Shown: piece after piece, positions 48,201 through 58,830 of the stretch
How positions within the stretch are numbered: the stretch's first letter is position 1
Layout of the letters: every line of letters starts with the position of its first letter
From: Apoda limacodes
Lineage: Eukaryota; Arthropoda; Insecta; Lepidoptera; Limacodidae
Length of the DNA stretch: 64,000 bases
Reading direction: 5' to 3'
Assembly (NCBI GenBank): GCA_946406115.1
Contig: OX291562.1
Coordinates: 6,230,001 to 6,294,000 of the forward strand
The notes under the pieces: generated by a model
The model's database searches: none
Seen by the model: the letters and a program-made list of their open reading frames with translations, nothing else
Told to the model about the DNA's origin: nothing
Translations under genes and position numbers: made by a program

Positions 48201-50998
48201 GTTTATTTTCAAGAAAGATTTTCTGATTCTGCTCGTCACTTGTTTTATTCTTTCAATCATTAACTTGATTGTGTCTTTCATCAAGTTAAAAGGTTTTCTA
48301 ATTGAATCCGTTATCTGTTGCACACTTGTTTTTATTTGTTCCTGAAAATAGTATTATTGTTACTTAGTTTTTATTAATAATATATACTTCTACTAAGCTA
48401 ACTTAAGCTTCTTGCGAATTGTTAAATTATATGTACTGTCCATATTAAGAGTAAAAGAACAGTCACATATGTTGTACATATTTACTGACCAAATAAATAT
48501 AGTGTTTTCAAAAACATACTGGTAGGCAAAATGAGAGTTTGAGCTGACCAGTAAGAGAGGAGGAGGAGACAAAGGAGACTATTCTGGATCGACAATATAA
48601 AACAGTGGATAAACATTCATAACGTTACCTAAAAGTCTCTGCAGACTCGAACAACGTGGGTGAAAGTTCCGACTGATGGCCGCCGACATCCATTGAGGAT
48701 ATAGCACAAAAATAAGTAGATACCTACTTCTACTTTCTTCTTTTTTAGTCTTTGCATTTAGTCGAAAATAAGTCTTTGATTACTTCTTCTGGTCATATTG
48801 CAAAACCTACCATTACCTTATTCATTTTGAAAATACTTTCTACAAGAAGTTAATTTTCAGAACCACTGGGTTGATTTCAATAAACTGTTTGGAAGATATA
48901 ATATTCCAGATGGACACAGGATATATTTATTTCTTAAAATGGGATGGGAAGGTGATGGAGACAAAGTCGTGTAGGAATGTTAGTTGGCTATATGGGTAGT
49001 GTGTTTAGTGTTTACCTGACTACAAGCCATGGACTCCGATAATACTTCCGAATTCTTCAGCGTATTTGTTGCAGGTCCAGTCAATATAAGAACAAGAGCA
49101 TAGCAAGTAAGAGTATACCTCCCAACTCTTGAAAAGAATTGTGGAATTAATAGAAATACCAAACACCTGTTCAAAGATAAACCTTAAAATTATTTATTCT
49201 ATGGCGATGCTACTATTCATATTGCTAGTGGATGATACCATTTATAAATCCTGTTATTAATAGTGAGAAATACTGCACATGTTATGCCATAAAATCTTGA
49301 TTATTATAACAAAATTCTGTTCGTTTGTTTGTTATTACTTAGCGTAACAATGGAACAACGAATTAAGCTGGTACAAAGATTGCTAAAGGTACGGAGAAGG
49401 ACATAGGCTTTTTATCCCAGAGAAATCAAATATTCCTGCAGCAATAACTACAGAATTTCAAGTGGAAAAACTATATTGGCTACAGCTATAGCGAACTTCC
49501 TCAAGTTGCCATAAAAACTCCATGTAGATAATCGAATTTAGCGCGAGCAGAGCCGCGGGCTAAAGCTAGTAGAGATATATTAGCAATAACTAGTCGTCTA
49601 CATTGTCGAGCAGCTGGCAGGTCGTAGGAAAAATATGCATTAAATTCAGATACTTCGATTAATGCTGTAGTAAGTTTAACTCATATTTTGCTTTAGTCTA
49701 GGTAACCATATTAATATTAAAACAGATCTTTTTTTGTATTATATATTACGCACAAAAATATCTGTACCTAAAAATCTGGATAATATCATGTATGTATATA
49801 TATTGTTATAAAAAATATTTGAAACAATTACTATGTGTCCAGCAGTCAAAAGTTGTTAAAACTTGACCAAAATGTTGGAAACTAAAATAGTAGGTACCTA
49901 TTATTTGATTTGATTGTTTACTATGACAAAAAGTTAGAATCCCCAAATGTTAATATTACGCTGATAACGTATGTAAAGTTTAAAAAATCATTTTGCATGT
50001 CTTTATGTTAGTTAAATCCGTAGGAGGTTAGACGTATGGTATGTTACATTCAGTGATAGCATTCCTTTATTATTGTATCACAGAATTATAGAAGAAAACT
50101 TTGTGAAAAAACAAATGTTGAGATACAATTGTTTTTTGCTACAATTATGCAGGTTTATGACATTAAACGCAATTAGTGGCGTTTTGTTGACCGACATAAT
50201 GTACATAATGCGGTAATCCTACCAAGAGAATGAACCAAGATTTTGTACTGAGTTATACAGAATTTACGTCTTTTTAACTTGGCAGGATTATGACATGAAA
50301 CGCATTGAAGCAGTCAACAAAACGCACCTTATATTTTTTGATACACCATACAAAGAGAACGTAATAAGTAACGTTCCGTCAAAGAACTATAGCTTGTAAT
50401 TTAATAGAAGAGGCAAGGCATAAAACTTGGTATCAAAATTCTTGAAGCGTTCAGCTGGGTAGGTATAACAATACTTTACCAGGTGGAGCGACGACATCGC
50501 AAGAAGTCAGCAGATGCGACTCGATATTAGTAAGAGAAGCCCACGTGGTATAATAGCTGATATAAAAGAACCGACTTACCTAACTCTATAACTAAAAGCC
50601 AATCCTAAAGTAAGGAGAACTCCAATAATGCAACTCATTATCGTGGCGTGAATCAGTGATATCGAGAGTTGGAAAACGAAGAACATGAAACAAAGATATG
50701 TTAAAATGATGCCTCCAACGAAGCCCACAATGCTCTTAATTAAGAAATTGGGAAACGTCTGATCTGTTTTCAGGTACACAAATAAATTAGACAAAGGAGA
50801 GCCCTCCGGGCACCATCTCCTGCATGTCTTTTGGATCCTTTTCTTAGTATCATAGTTATAATGTTGCCACTTCTGGTATAAACTCTTCTTCGGCATTACT
50901 GCTTTGGACATCATAAGCGATTTTAGCTTTTCGTGCTCGTAATTCAATCGATACCTCTCAATAGTTCTTGCTTTCCATAAAAGTGATAAGTAAGCCAT
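23273..50998 (-). CDS. DC-STAMP domain protein, DCST2-like, with long C-terminal extension
   Basis: The core is encoded by twelve phase-consistent exons: 50998-50580, 49166-49016, 48341-48182, 46865-46602, 45531-45318, 44097-43944, 43611-43443, 42651-42487, 41950-41807, 41301-41202, 39962-39858 and 39769-39661 (718 residues, the full length of family members). The ATG at 50998 follows an in-frame stop. Membrane segments are visible at FLIKSIVGFVGGIILTYLCF and the next two helices in exons 1-2, then in exons 5, 7 and 9. Family signatures are TGPATNTLKNSEVLSESMAC, CNKKLGTPYEHC and ITKEIRDLDFKRQ. Exons 11-12 give a C-terminal Cys-rich RING-like finger (CLLCC, CESPECPGVYCTRC, CTIC). The acidic stretch after the finger resembles DCST2 rather than DCST1. 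Known family role: sperm membrane proteins required for sperm-egg interaction (vertebrates) and paternal fertility (fly sneaky). A testis role here is inferred. The tail exons are described separately. Confidence 0.9.
23503..23757 (+). mobile_element. Lep1 Helitron-like element, copy 2
   Basis: Starts 'ctactaatattataaacgcg' and ends with 'gggcggagccgctggccaag' and CTAGT; same order of blocks as 16423-16722. It lies in the last DCST2-like intron if the 23273 exon is real. Confidence 0.8.
23920..24265 (+). repeat. Dispersed repeat, direct partner at 60370-60740
   Basis: Shared strings include 'tttcaggattt', 'gctcctgta.ttcag', 'aaagttacct.tatgaaacc'-like, 'accggttgct', and 'gtaacggtata.atacc'-like, over about 350 bp. 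Non-coding element with no terminal repeats seen. Confidence 0.6.
25828..26239. mobile_element. 412-bp hAT-type MITE beside a DCST2-like splice acceptor
   Basis: Terminal inverted repeats TAGGGCATG...CATGCCCTA, with a perfect 8-bp target duplication GTTATAAT (25820-25827 and 26240-26247), the hAT signature. The interior ends are rich in 'ccgatatt/aatatcgg' palindromes (26150-26230 and 25835-25905). The gene-proximal end lies about 20 bp from the acceptor of exon 25805-25657. Confidence 0.88.
26366..26872. repeat. Minisatellite, seven units of 72-74 bp
   Basis: Units start with 'gtgtatttgcgatctatatg' at 26366, 26438, 26510, 26583, 26655, 26729 and 26801 and contain 'ccgcttttgactcggttcaa' and 'gacaagacgatgca'. 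Because 72 is a multiple of three, long spurious repeat ORFs arise on both strands. It lies in the intron between DCST2-like exons 27071 and 25805. Confidence 0.95.
27811..27891. repeat. (CA)n microsatellite
   Basis: Imperfect then perfect CA run of about 60 bp, next to a repeat block 27930-28010 ('aaagaaaacgcaaattt') that recurs at 54065-54135. The ORF through it is low-complexity only. Confidence 0.95.
29490..29819 (-). pseudogene. RTE LINE reverse transcriptase, downstream half (split by 29831-34387)
   Basis: Minus strand: HIHTPLQIIQKA then CVAFVDYE (palm motif A region), MNVQLQDQNTK and LFTTALEDVFKYNWRIPVST. Stops and frameshifts are present. The reading frame continues, across the inserted element, into 34399-34700. 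Confidence 0.78.
30411..30765. repeat. Irregular 'cccgacgtat...gtgtg' repeat, about six copies
   Basis: Degenerate copies near 30412, 30480, 30548, 30587, 30681 and 30731, each with CCCGACGTAT-like followed by a GTGTG(G)ATA-like box. Unequal spacing (39-94 bp). It lies within the DIRS-like element. Confidence 0.6.
31205..31510 (-). other. GC-rich island with 97-codon ORF inside the DIRS-like element
   Basis: A locally GC-rich block in AT-rich surroundings. The minus strand has an open frame with a signal-peptide-like start (FNLYVVGTLMFAAPTPAWCA), then a Gly/Ser stretch and SGSNWITLAVRLLF. The plus strand is also open for 80 codons. Neither product is recognised. It may be a captured gene piece. 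It does not fit the phase of the host gene. Confidence 0.3.
32588..32613. repeat. (CA)n microsatellite
   Basis: Short CA run of about 25 bp. Confidence 0.9.
34399..34790 (-). pseudogene. RTE LINE reverse transcriptase, upstream half
   Basis: Minus strand: REIENFYGQLYPSTRVSANI, then ALKKLKTNKSA, PHPIE, CCFPGSLRVVLNAF in a shifted frame and IQPPKQAGFWKVFS. It directly abuts the DIRS-like insertion at 34398 and continues upstream of the retroposon at 34800-35069. Frameshifted and inactive. Confidence 0.78.
34791..35078 (+). mobile_element. Retroposon (SINE-like) with A-tail and 9-bp target duplication
   Basis: GC-rich body 34800-35050 and A-rich tail to 35069, flanked by CAATATTTC at 34791-34799 and 35070-35078. 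It is inserted in the RTE relic. A tRNA-type B-box-like string 'gggttcgaggctc' lies at about 34878-34890, but too deep in the body to be sure of a pol III promoter. No coding region. Confidence 0.72.
35295..35490 (+). pseudogene. RTE-type LINE fragment
   Basis: Plus strand: NFEKEVHRRIQL near 35320, KTSFRLKYISA near 35370, and then VMAYGTEMWSLTV-like sequence from 35430 in a shifted frame. Highly degenerate. Confidence 0.6.
36690..36969. mobile_element. 280-bp MITE with about 50-bp TIRs and TA duplication
   Basis: Left arm tgtcggcggccgatggtaaa continues through 'cgaaattcctaggcagat'. The right arm 'atctgcctaggaatttcg' through 'cggccgccgaca' is its complement. TA flanks both ends (36688-36689 and 36970-36971), as in Tc1/mariner-type MITEs. 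Confidence 0.85.
37140..37340 (+). pseudogene. RTE-type LINE C-terminal fragment
   Basis: Plus strand: LRTYDRWGRKFLE, RRRSVGRSMWTDDLIRAAES and ARDWPLWRHFAVEV, the RTE tail consensus with stops. Confidence 0.65.
40150..40705 (+). pseudogene. RTE-type LINE 3' end with (GAT)n tail
   Basis: The plus strand keeps a 111-codon open frame (40344-40679): MERAMLGVSIRDRIRNEEIL, KLKWQWAGHIVCR, RIIGRPPTRWLDDIAKVAGR and QQWTSCG with a stop. It is followed by a GAT/GATGAT microsatellite (40680-40702), the usual RTE 3' tail. Upstream, degenerate NQCV/VMTYGTVTW-type sequence extends to 40150. It is the best-kept RTE copy here. The minus-strand ORFs over it are shadows. It lies in an intron of the DCST2-like gene (between 41202 and 39962). 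Confidence 0.85.
43024..43320. other. Unassigned open stretch in a DCST2-like intron
   Basis: Both strands are open for more than 80 codons (plus: RRSGEGRSRRGLSAHFINMT). GC is locally raised. No homology is recognised; probably a transposon relic. Confidence 0.25.
44690..45175 (+). pseudogene. jockey/CR1-type LINE 3' fragment
   Basis: Plus strand: SIRTITGYLKPTPLNKLCCV-type sequence (TITGYLKPTP, 44710), then in other frames VRREVACAIEKQKYDARHEP and further degenerate blocks ending 'FWRGQSRRHS' near 45160. Typical of the region following RT in such LINEs. It lies in the intron 44098-45317. Confidence 0.5.
45935..46270 (+). mobile_element. Helitron-like element
   Basis: Ends 'tccacgcggacgaagttgcg' then 'gctagtt', the lepidopteran Helitron 3' end; body with 'ggcagtaggattcccttctt'. 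Approximate left boundary. Confidence 0.6.
47516..48098 (+). repeat. 'ccaagtgcgag' dispersed repeat, copy 3
   Basis: Opens 'tagggttccgcacctcgaaa' and closes 'cgcgagtccgactcgtactt' + 'ggccgatt'. Contains an internal near-duplicate ('gtggtatcaagctaaa..tatcaaatactcag' at 47580 and 47890). It lies in the intron 46866-48181. Confidence 0.7.
48540..48710 (+). pseudogene. LINE C-terminal fragment
   Basis: Plus strand: RRLFWIDNIKQWINIHNVT, then TRTTWVKVPTDG. This resembles the terminal 'RW.DNIK.W' motif of invertebrate LINEs. Short and degenerate. Confidence 0.45.
49322..49570 (+). mobile_element. Lep1/Helitron-like element, copy 3
   Basis: 'gtttgtttgttattacttag' at the 5' side and 'gcgcgagcagagccgcgggc' + 'taaagctagt' at the 3' end. 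It lies in the first DCST2-like intron. Confidence 0.7.
50455..50565 (+). pseudogene. RTE-type LINE scrap next to the exon 1 donor of the DCST2-like gene
   Basis: Plus strand: RWSDDIARSQQMRLDISKRS (50489-50548). It stops about 15 bp short of the splice donor at 50579. Confidence 0.55.
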
Positions 50999-50999
50999 T

Positions 51000-53340
51000 T
51001 TATGTAGAATTGTAATTTACTTTATAATATATTTTTTTATATGTCATTACAAACAGTTATTACAAAAATCATTATCAATATTTTGTTAGAAAATAATTAT
51101 GTTGCTCATTGGCAAACCCATATTTTGTAGAAATGCCAAATTGATCATATTTATATTTTTCTGTTAGTTTGTATCTTAGGTAGGTACTTGTTCCATATCA
51201 ATGTCGAAGATTTAGAAACCGTTTAATGACTGACGTATAATTTATTACCTGTTCCGCTATCAACTTGAATACACTCGATTGATCTTTTTGCTAAACCTAC
51301 CTTTTCATATAGGTACTTGTAAGTAATAAAACAAGGCACTTTTAAAAATTGTCCGGTCCATCCATCCGTCCATCGCAGTCGGGCAAAAAAGTATTTTGTG
51401 GGAGAGGGATTAAAAATATCAATTGGACACCAGGAATCCTCATAATATTATATACAGGAAAACTTTGTTTTTTTTGTAATTATTCCAATAAGTATGTTAG
51501 TTTAGTTAACGTTATGTAATTAAAATGACATACATACACGATACAACCGTTTTAAATTAAGCGCCTCCGCATCATAAATTCGTACATATATTATTCAACT
51601 AAAGTATTTAATTTCGACTGAAATTCCGCTTTACATTACTTATTTAATTGAAATGAATATCTTAGGAAATATCATAGATACATACCTATATGAGTCTCTA
51701 TCAAACTGTACTACAAAGAATCATCGACTGCGGCTGATACCTTTTGCTACACTAGATGGCACTTTACTCCATATACATCGTGATAGATTTTGACAAAACA
51801 ATGATGCAAAATTTTCATAACATAGAGTTTAATTCACATATGCAACTGGTTCAGCGCGGCTAAGGTGCAGAAGTGAATAATACATAGTTTTATTTTAATA
51901 TTTCATTTAAAATTTCATTAATGTGGCGCAGACAAAGTCGCGCAGGTCAGCTACAAAAAATATAAGTATGCAATTGCAAAATAAATAAACTTCTTTCTCG
52001 TCATATTGGCTCTCATTTAATTAAACTGAAATGCAACCCAAAGTGTGGCAAACATTATTAATGCCAAAGTTAAAAGTTTTGTTAGGGTCAACTGGGAAAT
52101 AGAACATGATCTTAGTTGCGGGCCCAAATTGCGATTGTAGTTACGACTACGGAACTATATATGAGCATGGTCAGATGTGCTCTTAGAAAGTTTTAATTTA
52201 ACCGGTGACATGATGAAGTTACCCCTTAATGGACGCTATATACTATTTCAAAAATTAAAATATACGTAGATATATATGGAAGTTCAATAATAGTATTATC
52301 CTATGAACATAACATGTGGTTACACAAATCCAACAATACGGACGATAAATCACAGAGTTCATTGCCTCAAACGTCGAAGTCGGGTCAGTACTCCTTGAGA
52401 TATGTACCTACCTATCTATCATCAAACATACAAACTATTTATATTCTATATACTTTCATTAATATATTGTTAAATTCACTCTTGCTTTGTTGCACCATAG
52501 TCGGGTTAATTAAAAAACTAGACCACTTTCGCTAATTGAATAGGTATTTGCTCTTTTTCTCACGCATTAAGTACATGGAGAATATTCAACCTTAGAGTTA
52601 TCCAAACTCCTCTACATCAAGCAGGATGCCCCCTATCTAAGAAATTGGTTTCGAATTGTAATAGGTACCTACGGAACTATGATAGATTGAACTAAACCTA
52701 AAGGTCATTGGCTCCAAACAGATTTGTCAATAGCAAAATAAAAGTGAATTCTCCCTAGCCGCGGACTGCGCAAGGGAGTAAATTCAAGACACATGCGCAG
52801 AACACTGCATTGCTACAGAACTAACTACCGATGGTTAAAATAAATTAAAAAGTACATGCCACTTAATAAAAGGATAATAAAGTTTGTGTGTGCAGTGCTC
52901 CATTCTGGGTGAATTGATGCTGGAAATAAACGGTGAATCACGTCATACAAAAAGAACAGTTAAAAAATAGCTCAACACAGTGTATAAGTGATACGAACGT
53001 AAGTAATTCGTTTTAGTGCTTAAAACTAATATTCTAAGTTCTAAGTCTTTAGTATATTGTACGAGTTATTTGGAATGTAAAATTTCTAACTTTGTTTAAT
53101 ATACAAACGTAAAAAAATACCTACATGACACAATTTTTTGTGAGATGACTTGCAAAAAATTTTGCAGATATTCCCTTTGTTTTTAAAATTTTATTGTTTT
53201 TTTTTAATAAACGGTCTTACTTGTGTTTATATTAGGAAGGCAGGTAATTTAAACAGTATTTCCGACTAATATTAAAGGTATGAAGGTCAAGAAGTTACTT
53301 TGTGTCTACTATGAGTACCTTATTACAGTTTTATTTTCTT
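51000..53340. other. Intergenic stretch upstream of the DCST2-like gene
   Basis: Should contain the divergent promoter side of the DCST2-like gene. No TATA/initiator pair can be singled out. A Helitron-like end ('cagacaaagtcgcgcaggtc') lies at 51930. Small ORFs have no motifs. Confidence 0.3.
52860..52998 (+). other. Candidate 5' untranslated exon end (RhoBTB?)
   Basis: A good splice donor (ACG|TAAGT context, GT at 52999) closes a stretch of mixed composition, and RhoBTB needs an upstream non-coding exon that splices to 59386. Nothing else links the two; the call rests on the donor and position only. Confidence 0.15.
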
Positions 53341-53725
53341 ACTAGCTTTTGCCCATGGTTCCACCCGCTCTATATTCGGTTATTGTTGTAGGATTTCAAA
53401 GGCAACTCCTTAATTATAGAAAAAACCGACTCCCACTTTACGTTATTAAGTAGCCTAGTTCTTCCCCGTAACTCAAACTAACTATGCTAAATTTTCCCGC
53501 GTTTTCACCCGCTCTAAATTCGGTTATCGGTGTAGAATGTCAACGGCAACTCCTCAATTATTAAAAAAAAACGACTCACACTTGACGTTTTCAAGTAGCC
53601 TATGTTCTTCCTCGGGACTCATACTATTTCCATACCAAATTTCATCTAAATAGGTTCAATGGTTTAAGTGTGAAGAGGTAACAGATAAACAAAGTTAATT
53701 CCGCATTTATAATGTTCCGCATTAT
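53341..53725 (-). mobile_element. Lep1/Helitron-like element, reverse orientation
   Basis: Starts ACTAGCTTTTGCCCATGG (complement of a CTAGT end). The block 'ctaaattcggttatcggtgt' with the downstream 'aaatttcatctaaatagg' occurs twice in slightly different form (53360 and 53510), so two copies are probably nested or tandem. Confidence 0.7.
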
Positions 53726-53744
53726 AATTTATATGTACCTGGAG

Positions 53745-54045
53745 GACCGAGCAAATGCTCGGTTTTTTTTTAAACAGCGCCATCTATTGTCAAATAGCTT
53801 AAGCGTTGCTTAATAACGCCACCTATTTTCAAATAGCTTTAGTGTTGCTTATTACTACTGGCCAATAGATGTCTGGAAGAGTCATACTTTTCAGTTTATC
53901 ACTGCCTTATAAAAACGGATAAAACGACGTTTTCTAAAAATGAAATCTAGCTAGATCAATTTATCGACCCCGAAAATCCCTACATACTAAATTTCATGAA
54001 AATCGATGGAGCCGTTTCCGAGATTCAGATTATAAATATATATAC
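53745..54045 (-). repeat. Dispersed repeat, inverted partner of 4710-4985
   Basis: Starts with a small hairpin (gagcaaatgctcgg); contains 'gcgccatctattgtcaaata', 'aatagatgtctggaagagtc', 'aacgacgttttctaaaaatg' and 'aatttcatgaaaatcgat'. Confidence 0.7.
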
Positions 54046-54565
54046 AAAAATTGCTCGTTTAAAGGTCTCCAAATCTCAAAACATAAAGAAAACGCAAATT
54101 TTGCGGTTTCGATTTTTAGACCTTCTTTAAGAGAAGTTTGAAAACATAGGCCGTTGGTTTGCAATATTAACGAATATAGTACGGACGCGAAGCACAAAGA
54201 ATGTTGTACATTGACCTTTTACTTTTTAGCCTGTTGTCAAAAAAGTAGTAATTCCTGATGACAGCCGTCAGTCATCGCGTCTGTGCGAGCGTGACGGCAA
54301 ATAATTATGCGCGTGCAACAGACAAATAGTGACCGGTCATTGAACGAAATTCTTCCGGCTTCGCGTCCGTGCTATAGCAGTTTCATCCTATTTATTTACC
54401 AGCTTTATAGAATTTATATGTTTCAACTCGATAATCTCAGAAACAATCTACGATTAATTAATTTCCTTTGTTTTGGGTTAGATTTAGAAAGCCCGTTCAA
54501 ATATACATATAAACATGCTGTGGCTACCTACTATAAATTTGTTTTACAACTGTTAGGCAGATTTT

Positions 54566-54907
54566 GGTAAAGTTGCACTTTAGGCACTTTCGTCAAAAAT
54601 GGGGGGAAATAATTTTTTTTACAATAAATAGCTATTTTGGGGCATACAAATTAATAAAATAGGGGCGGAAAACATTTTTTTTTACAATAAATAGCTATTT
54701 TGGGGCTCCTGCCTTAGCCTTCGTGGTTATTTTTTTTATTTCTACCCAGAAATCTTGTTAGGGCACCCCCAAAATAGCTATTTATTGAAAAAAAAAAATT
54801 GTTTTCCGCCCCTATTTTATTAATTTGTAGGCCCCAAATAAATAACTATTTAGTAAAAAAAAAAATCTTCCCATTTTTGACGAAAGTGCCTAAAGTGCAA
54901 TTTTACC
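54566..54907. mobile_element. 342-bp foldback hAT-like MITE family B, intact
   Basis: Ends GGTAAAGTTGCACTTTAGGC and its complement GCCTAAAGTGCAATTTTACC. The arms fold back for more than 100 bp on each side. Perfect 8-bp target duplication CAGATTTT (54558-54565 and 54908-54915). A damaged copy lies at 10384-10735. Confidence 0.9.
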
Positions 54908-54915
54908 CAGATTTT

Positions 54916-56436
54916 TTTATTTAGGTTGTTTATGTTCCTATATCACCTCTATAAAAAGAGATAATTTCAAATAAACCAAACAGCGTGTCCCCTTTCACTT
55001 TTATAATAAAGGTAAGAAGAGTATAAATTCAATAATATCCCTTGGTAGTTTAGGTATTATGGATGAAAAAGAGTATTAGTTTAGTTTACCTTCAGAGCAC
55101 ATTTTTGCTCGGATATAGGTCACGTTTTTTTAAAACCGTTAACTTCAGAGAAGTAGCAATATGCATTTAAACTTTATTTGTAAGTATATTTATTGAAGAA
55201 CAGTGAACAAAAATTCGAATAATTTTAAGCTGCAACGGTTTTAAGCGTTTTCTGTAAAGTAGTGTTTTTCGACTTTAACCCCCCTACGTACTGATATTAT
55301 TATTAACTATAGTTTTGATTTTTACCATTGGGTAAGATAAGTTTGTTGCACTGTACTTAATACAATATGTAAGTTCTATTAATAATTAATATAATATTAA
55401 TAAATAAAAATAAATATTAAATAGCGTCGGCATCTTGCCTTTGACAGAAAAGAGAAATTTAATACTTTTAAAGACGTGGCTGTATAGAGCTACACTTGGC
55501 TTAGACCGAAGGATAAATAAAAAAATCAGCTTTGTTTTGTTTTGGGGTTTTGTATACGTTTGGGTGTTTTCCTACTACAAAATTAAGAAAATCTAATTTA
55601 GTATTAGTATTATCATGTCACAAAAGAAATGAAATATTAGAATCAATGTATCGAATCGGTGGCTACAAAGTACCACCGTAAGTTTAAATTTCTACTTCTA
55701 ACTGTTGATAGTTTCGCTATTTATTTATTTGTTTATGTTTTCTAATTTATGTAAACAAATCTCAATTATTTAATGTACAGATTTGGTTAGGGGATTTAAC
55801 CAACCAAAGATATACACGATATAAGATTGCTTTGATTCATACTTAATTGGCTTTTTGTTGGCGAATCATTGCATTGATAGATAGGTAGGTGTATATATAC
55901 CTATTCATCCGCTTGATTTGTACAGCTGCCTTTGTTCTCAAGAGTTCGTATTTCGGAATTATAACTAAGGCCACCGTTATACAAGTTTCAAATTAATAAG
56001 GCTATGATCCTGAAAGTATGTCAGAAAATTCTGTAGGACTTGTGGAACATAACAATGCCAGAACATAAATAATATTTGGCTACATATTAGCAAATTATGG
56101 AATATTTTTTTTCTATCTACCAGGTAATTTAACTTCTGCTGTTACACATTGTTACTAAAGCAAACTTTACTTAGCACACATTCTCCACTCTATTAAAAAT
56201 ACAGTTATTTGTGGCTACTAATCCTATTAATTGAAACAAATGATGTGGGTATACATGGTAATTTGTGAGTGTTGTATCTGAGGTAACAGGATTGTAACAG
56301 TAAGGGAAAAGCGATGAGTGGGCATACAGTTATATTTACTGTGAAATTTGCTTGCATTAACAGAATAAATAATTTCTGTGGATTGCAGTACCTACTTTCT
56401 TAAATAAGGTATACATAAATGTTGATTTATTGAAAT
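54916..56436. other. Intergenic / RhoBTB 5' intron
   Basis: AT-rich. It includes a half MITE of family A near 55330-55365 ('gataagtttgttgcactgta'). No gene is seen. Confidence 0.35.
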
Positions 56437-56690
56437 ACTAGACTTTGCCAGGGGCTCCGCCCACCCTTAATTTGGTTGTGGTGTAGAACTCCTTAATTAT
56501 ACTTATAAAGTTTGCCATAGCAAACTATAACTGCAGCTATAGTGCGTTTAATCTGAGTTCAGATAAAAAGCCAGGGTGTCACATACCTCTTTACCAAATT
56601 TCATCAAAATGGTTCAGCCGTTTGAGGGTAAAGAAGTAACAAACATACAATCTCACTCACAAACTTTCACCTTTATAATATAAGTGTGAT
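56437..56690 (-). mobile_element. Lep1 Helitron-like element, reverse orientation
   Basis: Starts ACTAGACTTTGCCAGGGGCT + 'ccgcccaccctta' and ends near 'actttcacctttataatata', the mirror of 16423-16722. Confidence 0.8.
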
Positions 56691-58741
56691 TTATTTCAGA
56701 TATAGTACTGTAAATACATATTAAGAAAAATACTCATTGATATTATTGTGTGAGGTTTATGTTAAAGGTAGACTTATTTATTGTTAGCATAAAAAAGAGG
56801 CATCCTTATTTGAGCTGTATCTTATAAAACCCATCAGGAGAACATAAAAATTACCCCATGCAATGCAACTAGAAAGCAATGTGGGAGATAAAAAATTGGG
56901 TTTCCAATGCCCACCTTCAGTTTATTATTTAAAATTCAAAAGGTTGGGGAACTAAATTCTTGTAAGAAAGTATAAGAAGTGCTAAAGTTTGTCACAATTA
57001 TTGTTTTGTCTATTTTAGCAGTTAAAATTAGCATCTTGAATTTTAAGTATGAATCAAATTACCTTCTTAATAAATAGTCATTTAAAATTAACAATATAAC
57101 TAAAGATTTTTTTATTTAGTCTATAAATTGTTATCTCAGTAATTTTTATGACTATAATAAGTTTAAAAATCAGCTCTGTGTAACTTCATTAATTTGAATT
57201 TACACTATCAATGGGTACTGGGAGGGGTACATCAGAGGATACACTGGCACCCCTCTTCAAAGAATGCATTTAAAAATATTATTTATTATTAAAAAAATTA
57301 CATAAAAGTACTGAAATAGTTTCAATAATTTTGATGTTGTCTTACAAAATTATTGCACTTTTTATTTATTGAGTGGTTGTCAAATCAAGTGTATCTTAAT
57401 ATAGTGTATATGTAAATGCACCCCCTCAATATCTTTTTGCTGTCAGCGCCCATGACAGCTAGAACTAAAAAAAATAAAAAAACTTGATGTACAAAAAAGC
57501 CATTCTGGAAATAGATTTTTGTAAAGGTCAGCACAAGTGAATTACTGTTTTATATACCTTCTAAGGTGCTTTCTTCTGTTAACACGTATTGTTATGGTGT
57601 GAGCTCCCTGCTGATATTTTCTTAAAAGACTACAGTATGTGATCTTCAGGAAGAGAGTGAATAGATTTTAGAGTGTAATGCCGCTAGAAGGGTTAAGTGA
57701 TTTAAATCACATGATTTGTTTAGAAAAATTAATTATTTAAATCAAAATTGAAAAAGAAAAGTAAATTTTTCAAAACACATACTAGTAATATATTAAATGA
57801 AAATAGACTCTTTTACCTCTGAAATAATTGATACTTGAAGGATTGATTAATTTATTTTTATTCTTCTGAATAGGATATTTGCATGTAATTCACCTTTTTT
57901 TAACCAATAAGGTATGGAGATACACCTATAACTATGATTTTTTTTATTTATGTATTTTTATATCCATGAATTTTAATTATTGAACAGTTCATAAAATATG
58001 AGCAAAATTCTAAATAGCAAAACATGGCTATATGTAACATTAGTAGGCGCACTTGTTATTGTATTCTTTCATGTAGGTACAATGCAAATCAGTGTAGCTT
58101 CCATAATAATTTACATGCCTTTTAACCCATCAAGAGTACTAAGGAAATTATCCGCCCTTGCCGCGTACAAACCTAACTTTATTATGTTTATTCCTCTTTA
58201 TTTATTTTTAGGTATGTTCCCTAATATATACAGTATAAAAAAAAAGTAATAAGAATAAGTGACATGATAAATATACTAAGTAATAATAAATTTATTTACT
58301 AAAAAAATACATAGTTTTTTATATATAGCACATTACCAGGGGTCAAAATGAACTCTATGCTACTGTTAATAAAATCCAAAATCCAACTTAAAATGGCGTA
58401 ATATAAATGGCGGCCGGATCAAATTACCAAAACAATTTCTGATAAAAAAATATTAAACGCACAAAATATTGTCCACCCAAAAATACTAGAACGTAGGACA
58501 GGCCATTGGCTTCACTTCTGAATACTTACAATTAGCCTGTCTGATAAAAGTCGTCCTGAAAAAAATCCCCCGCGACACAAAACGCTTAGAGACCACTGTG
58601 GTCCCTAGGACGCGTAACGGGTTAATGTTGCCAACTCGCAAACTATGTAATGAACTTATAAAAATAAAAAAATCGTAATTTATTTTAAATAATCGCCTTG
58701 ATTTGCTAAAAATTTAAAAAATCATAATTTTTTCAACTCGT
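56691..58741. other. Intergenic / RhoBTB 5' intron
   Basis: AT-rich. The ORF at 57998-58249 is hydrophobic but without family features. A short patch 58550-58625 ('gaccactgtggtccctagga') is GC-richer. Nothing else. Confidence 0.35.
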
Positions 58742-58830
58742 CTAGCGTTGTAAGCGTCACTGGGCTACCGTGACCACTCATCACGTAGGCTGGAAGTTTG
58801 TTGCCACCTTCGTAGTATAAAGAAAACAAA
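58742..58830 (-). repeat. 'ctaaggtggcaaacaagc' dispersed repeat, copy 4, inverted
   Basis: Reads 'gctaccgtgaccactcatca' then 'gaagtttgttgccacctt', the complement of the start of the copies at 1637, 2473 and 11272. Confidence 0.6.

Noticed and set aside
57998..58249. 83-codon hydrophobic ORF upstream of RhoBTB
   Set aside because: No family motif, AT-rich composition gives hydrophobic codons by chance, and no splice context.
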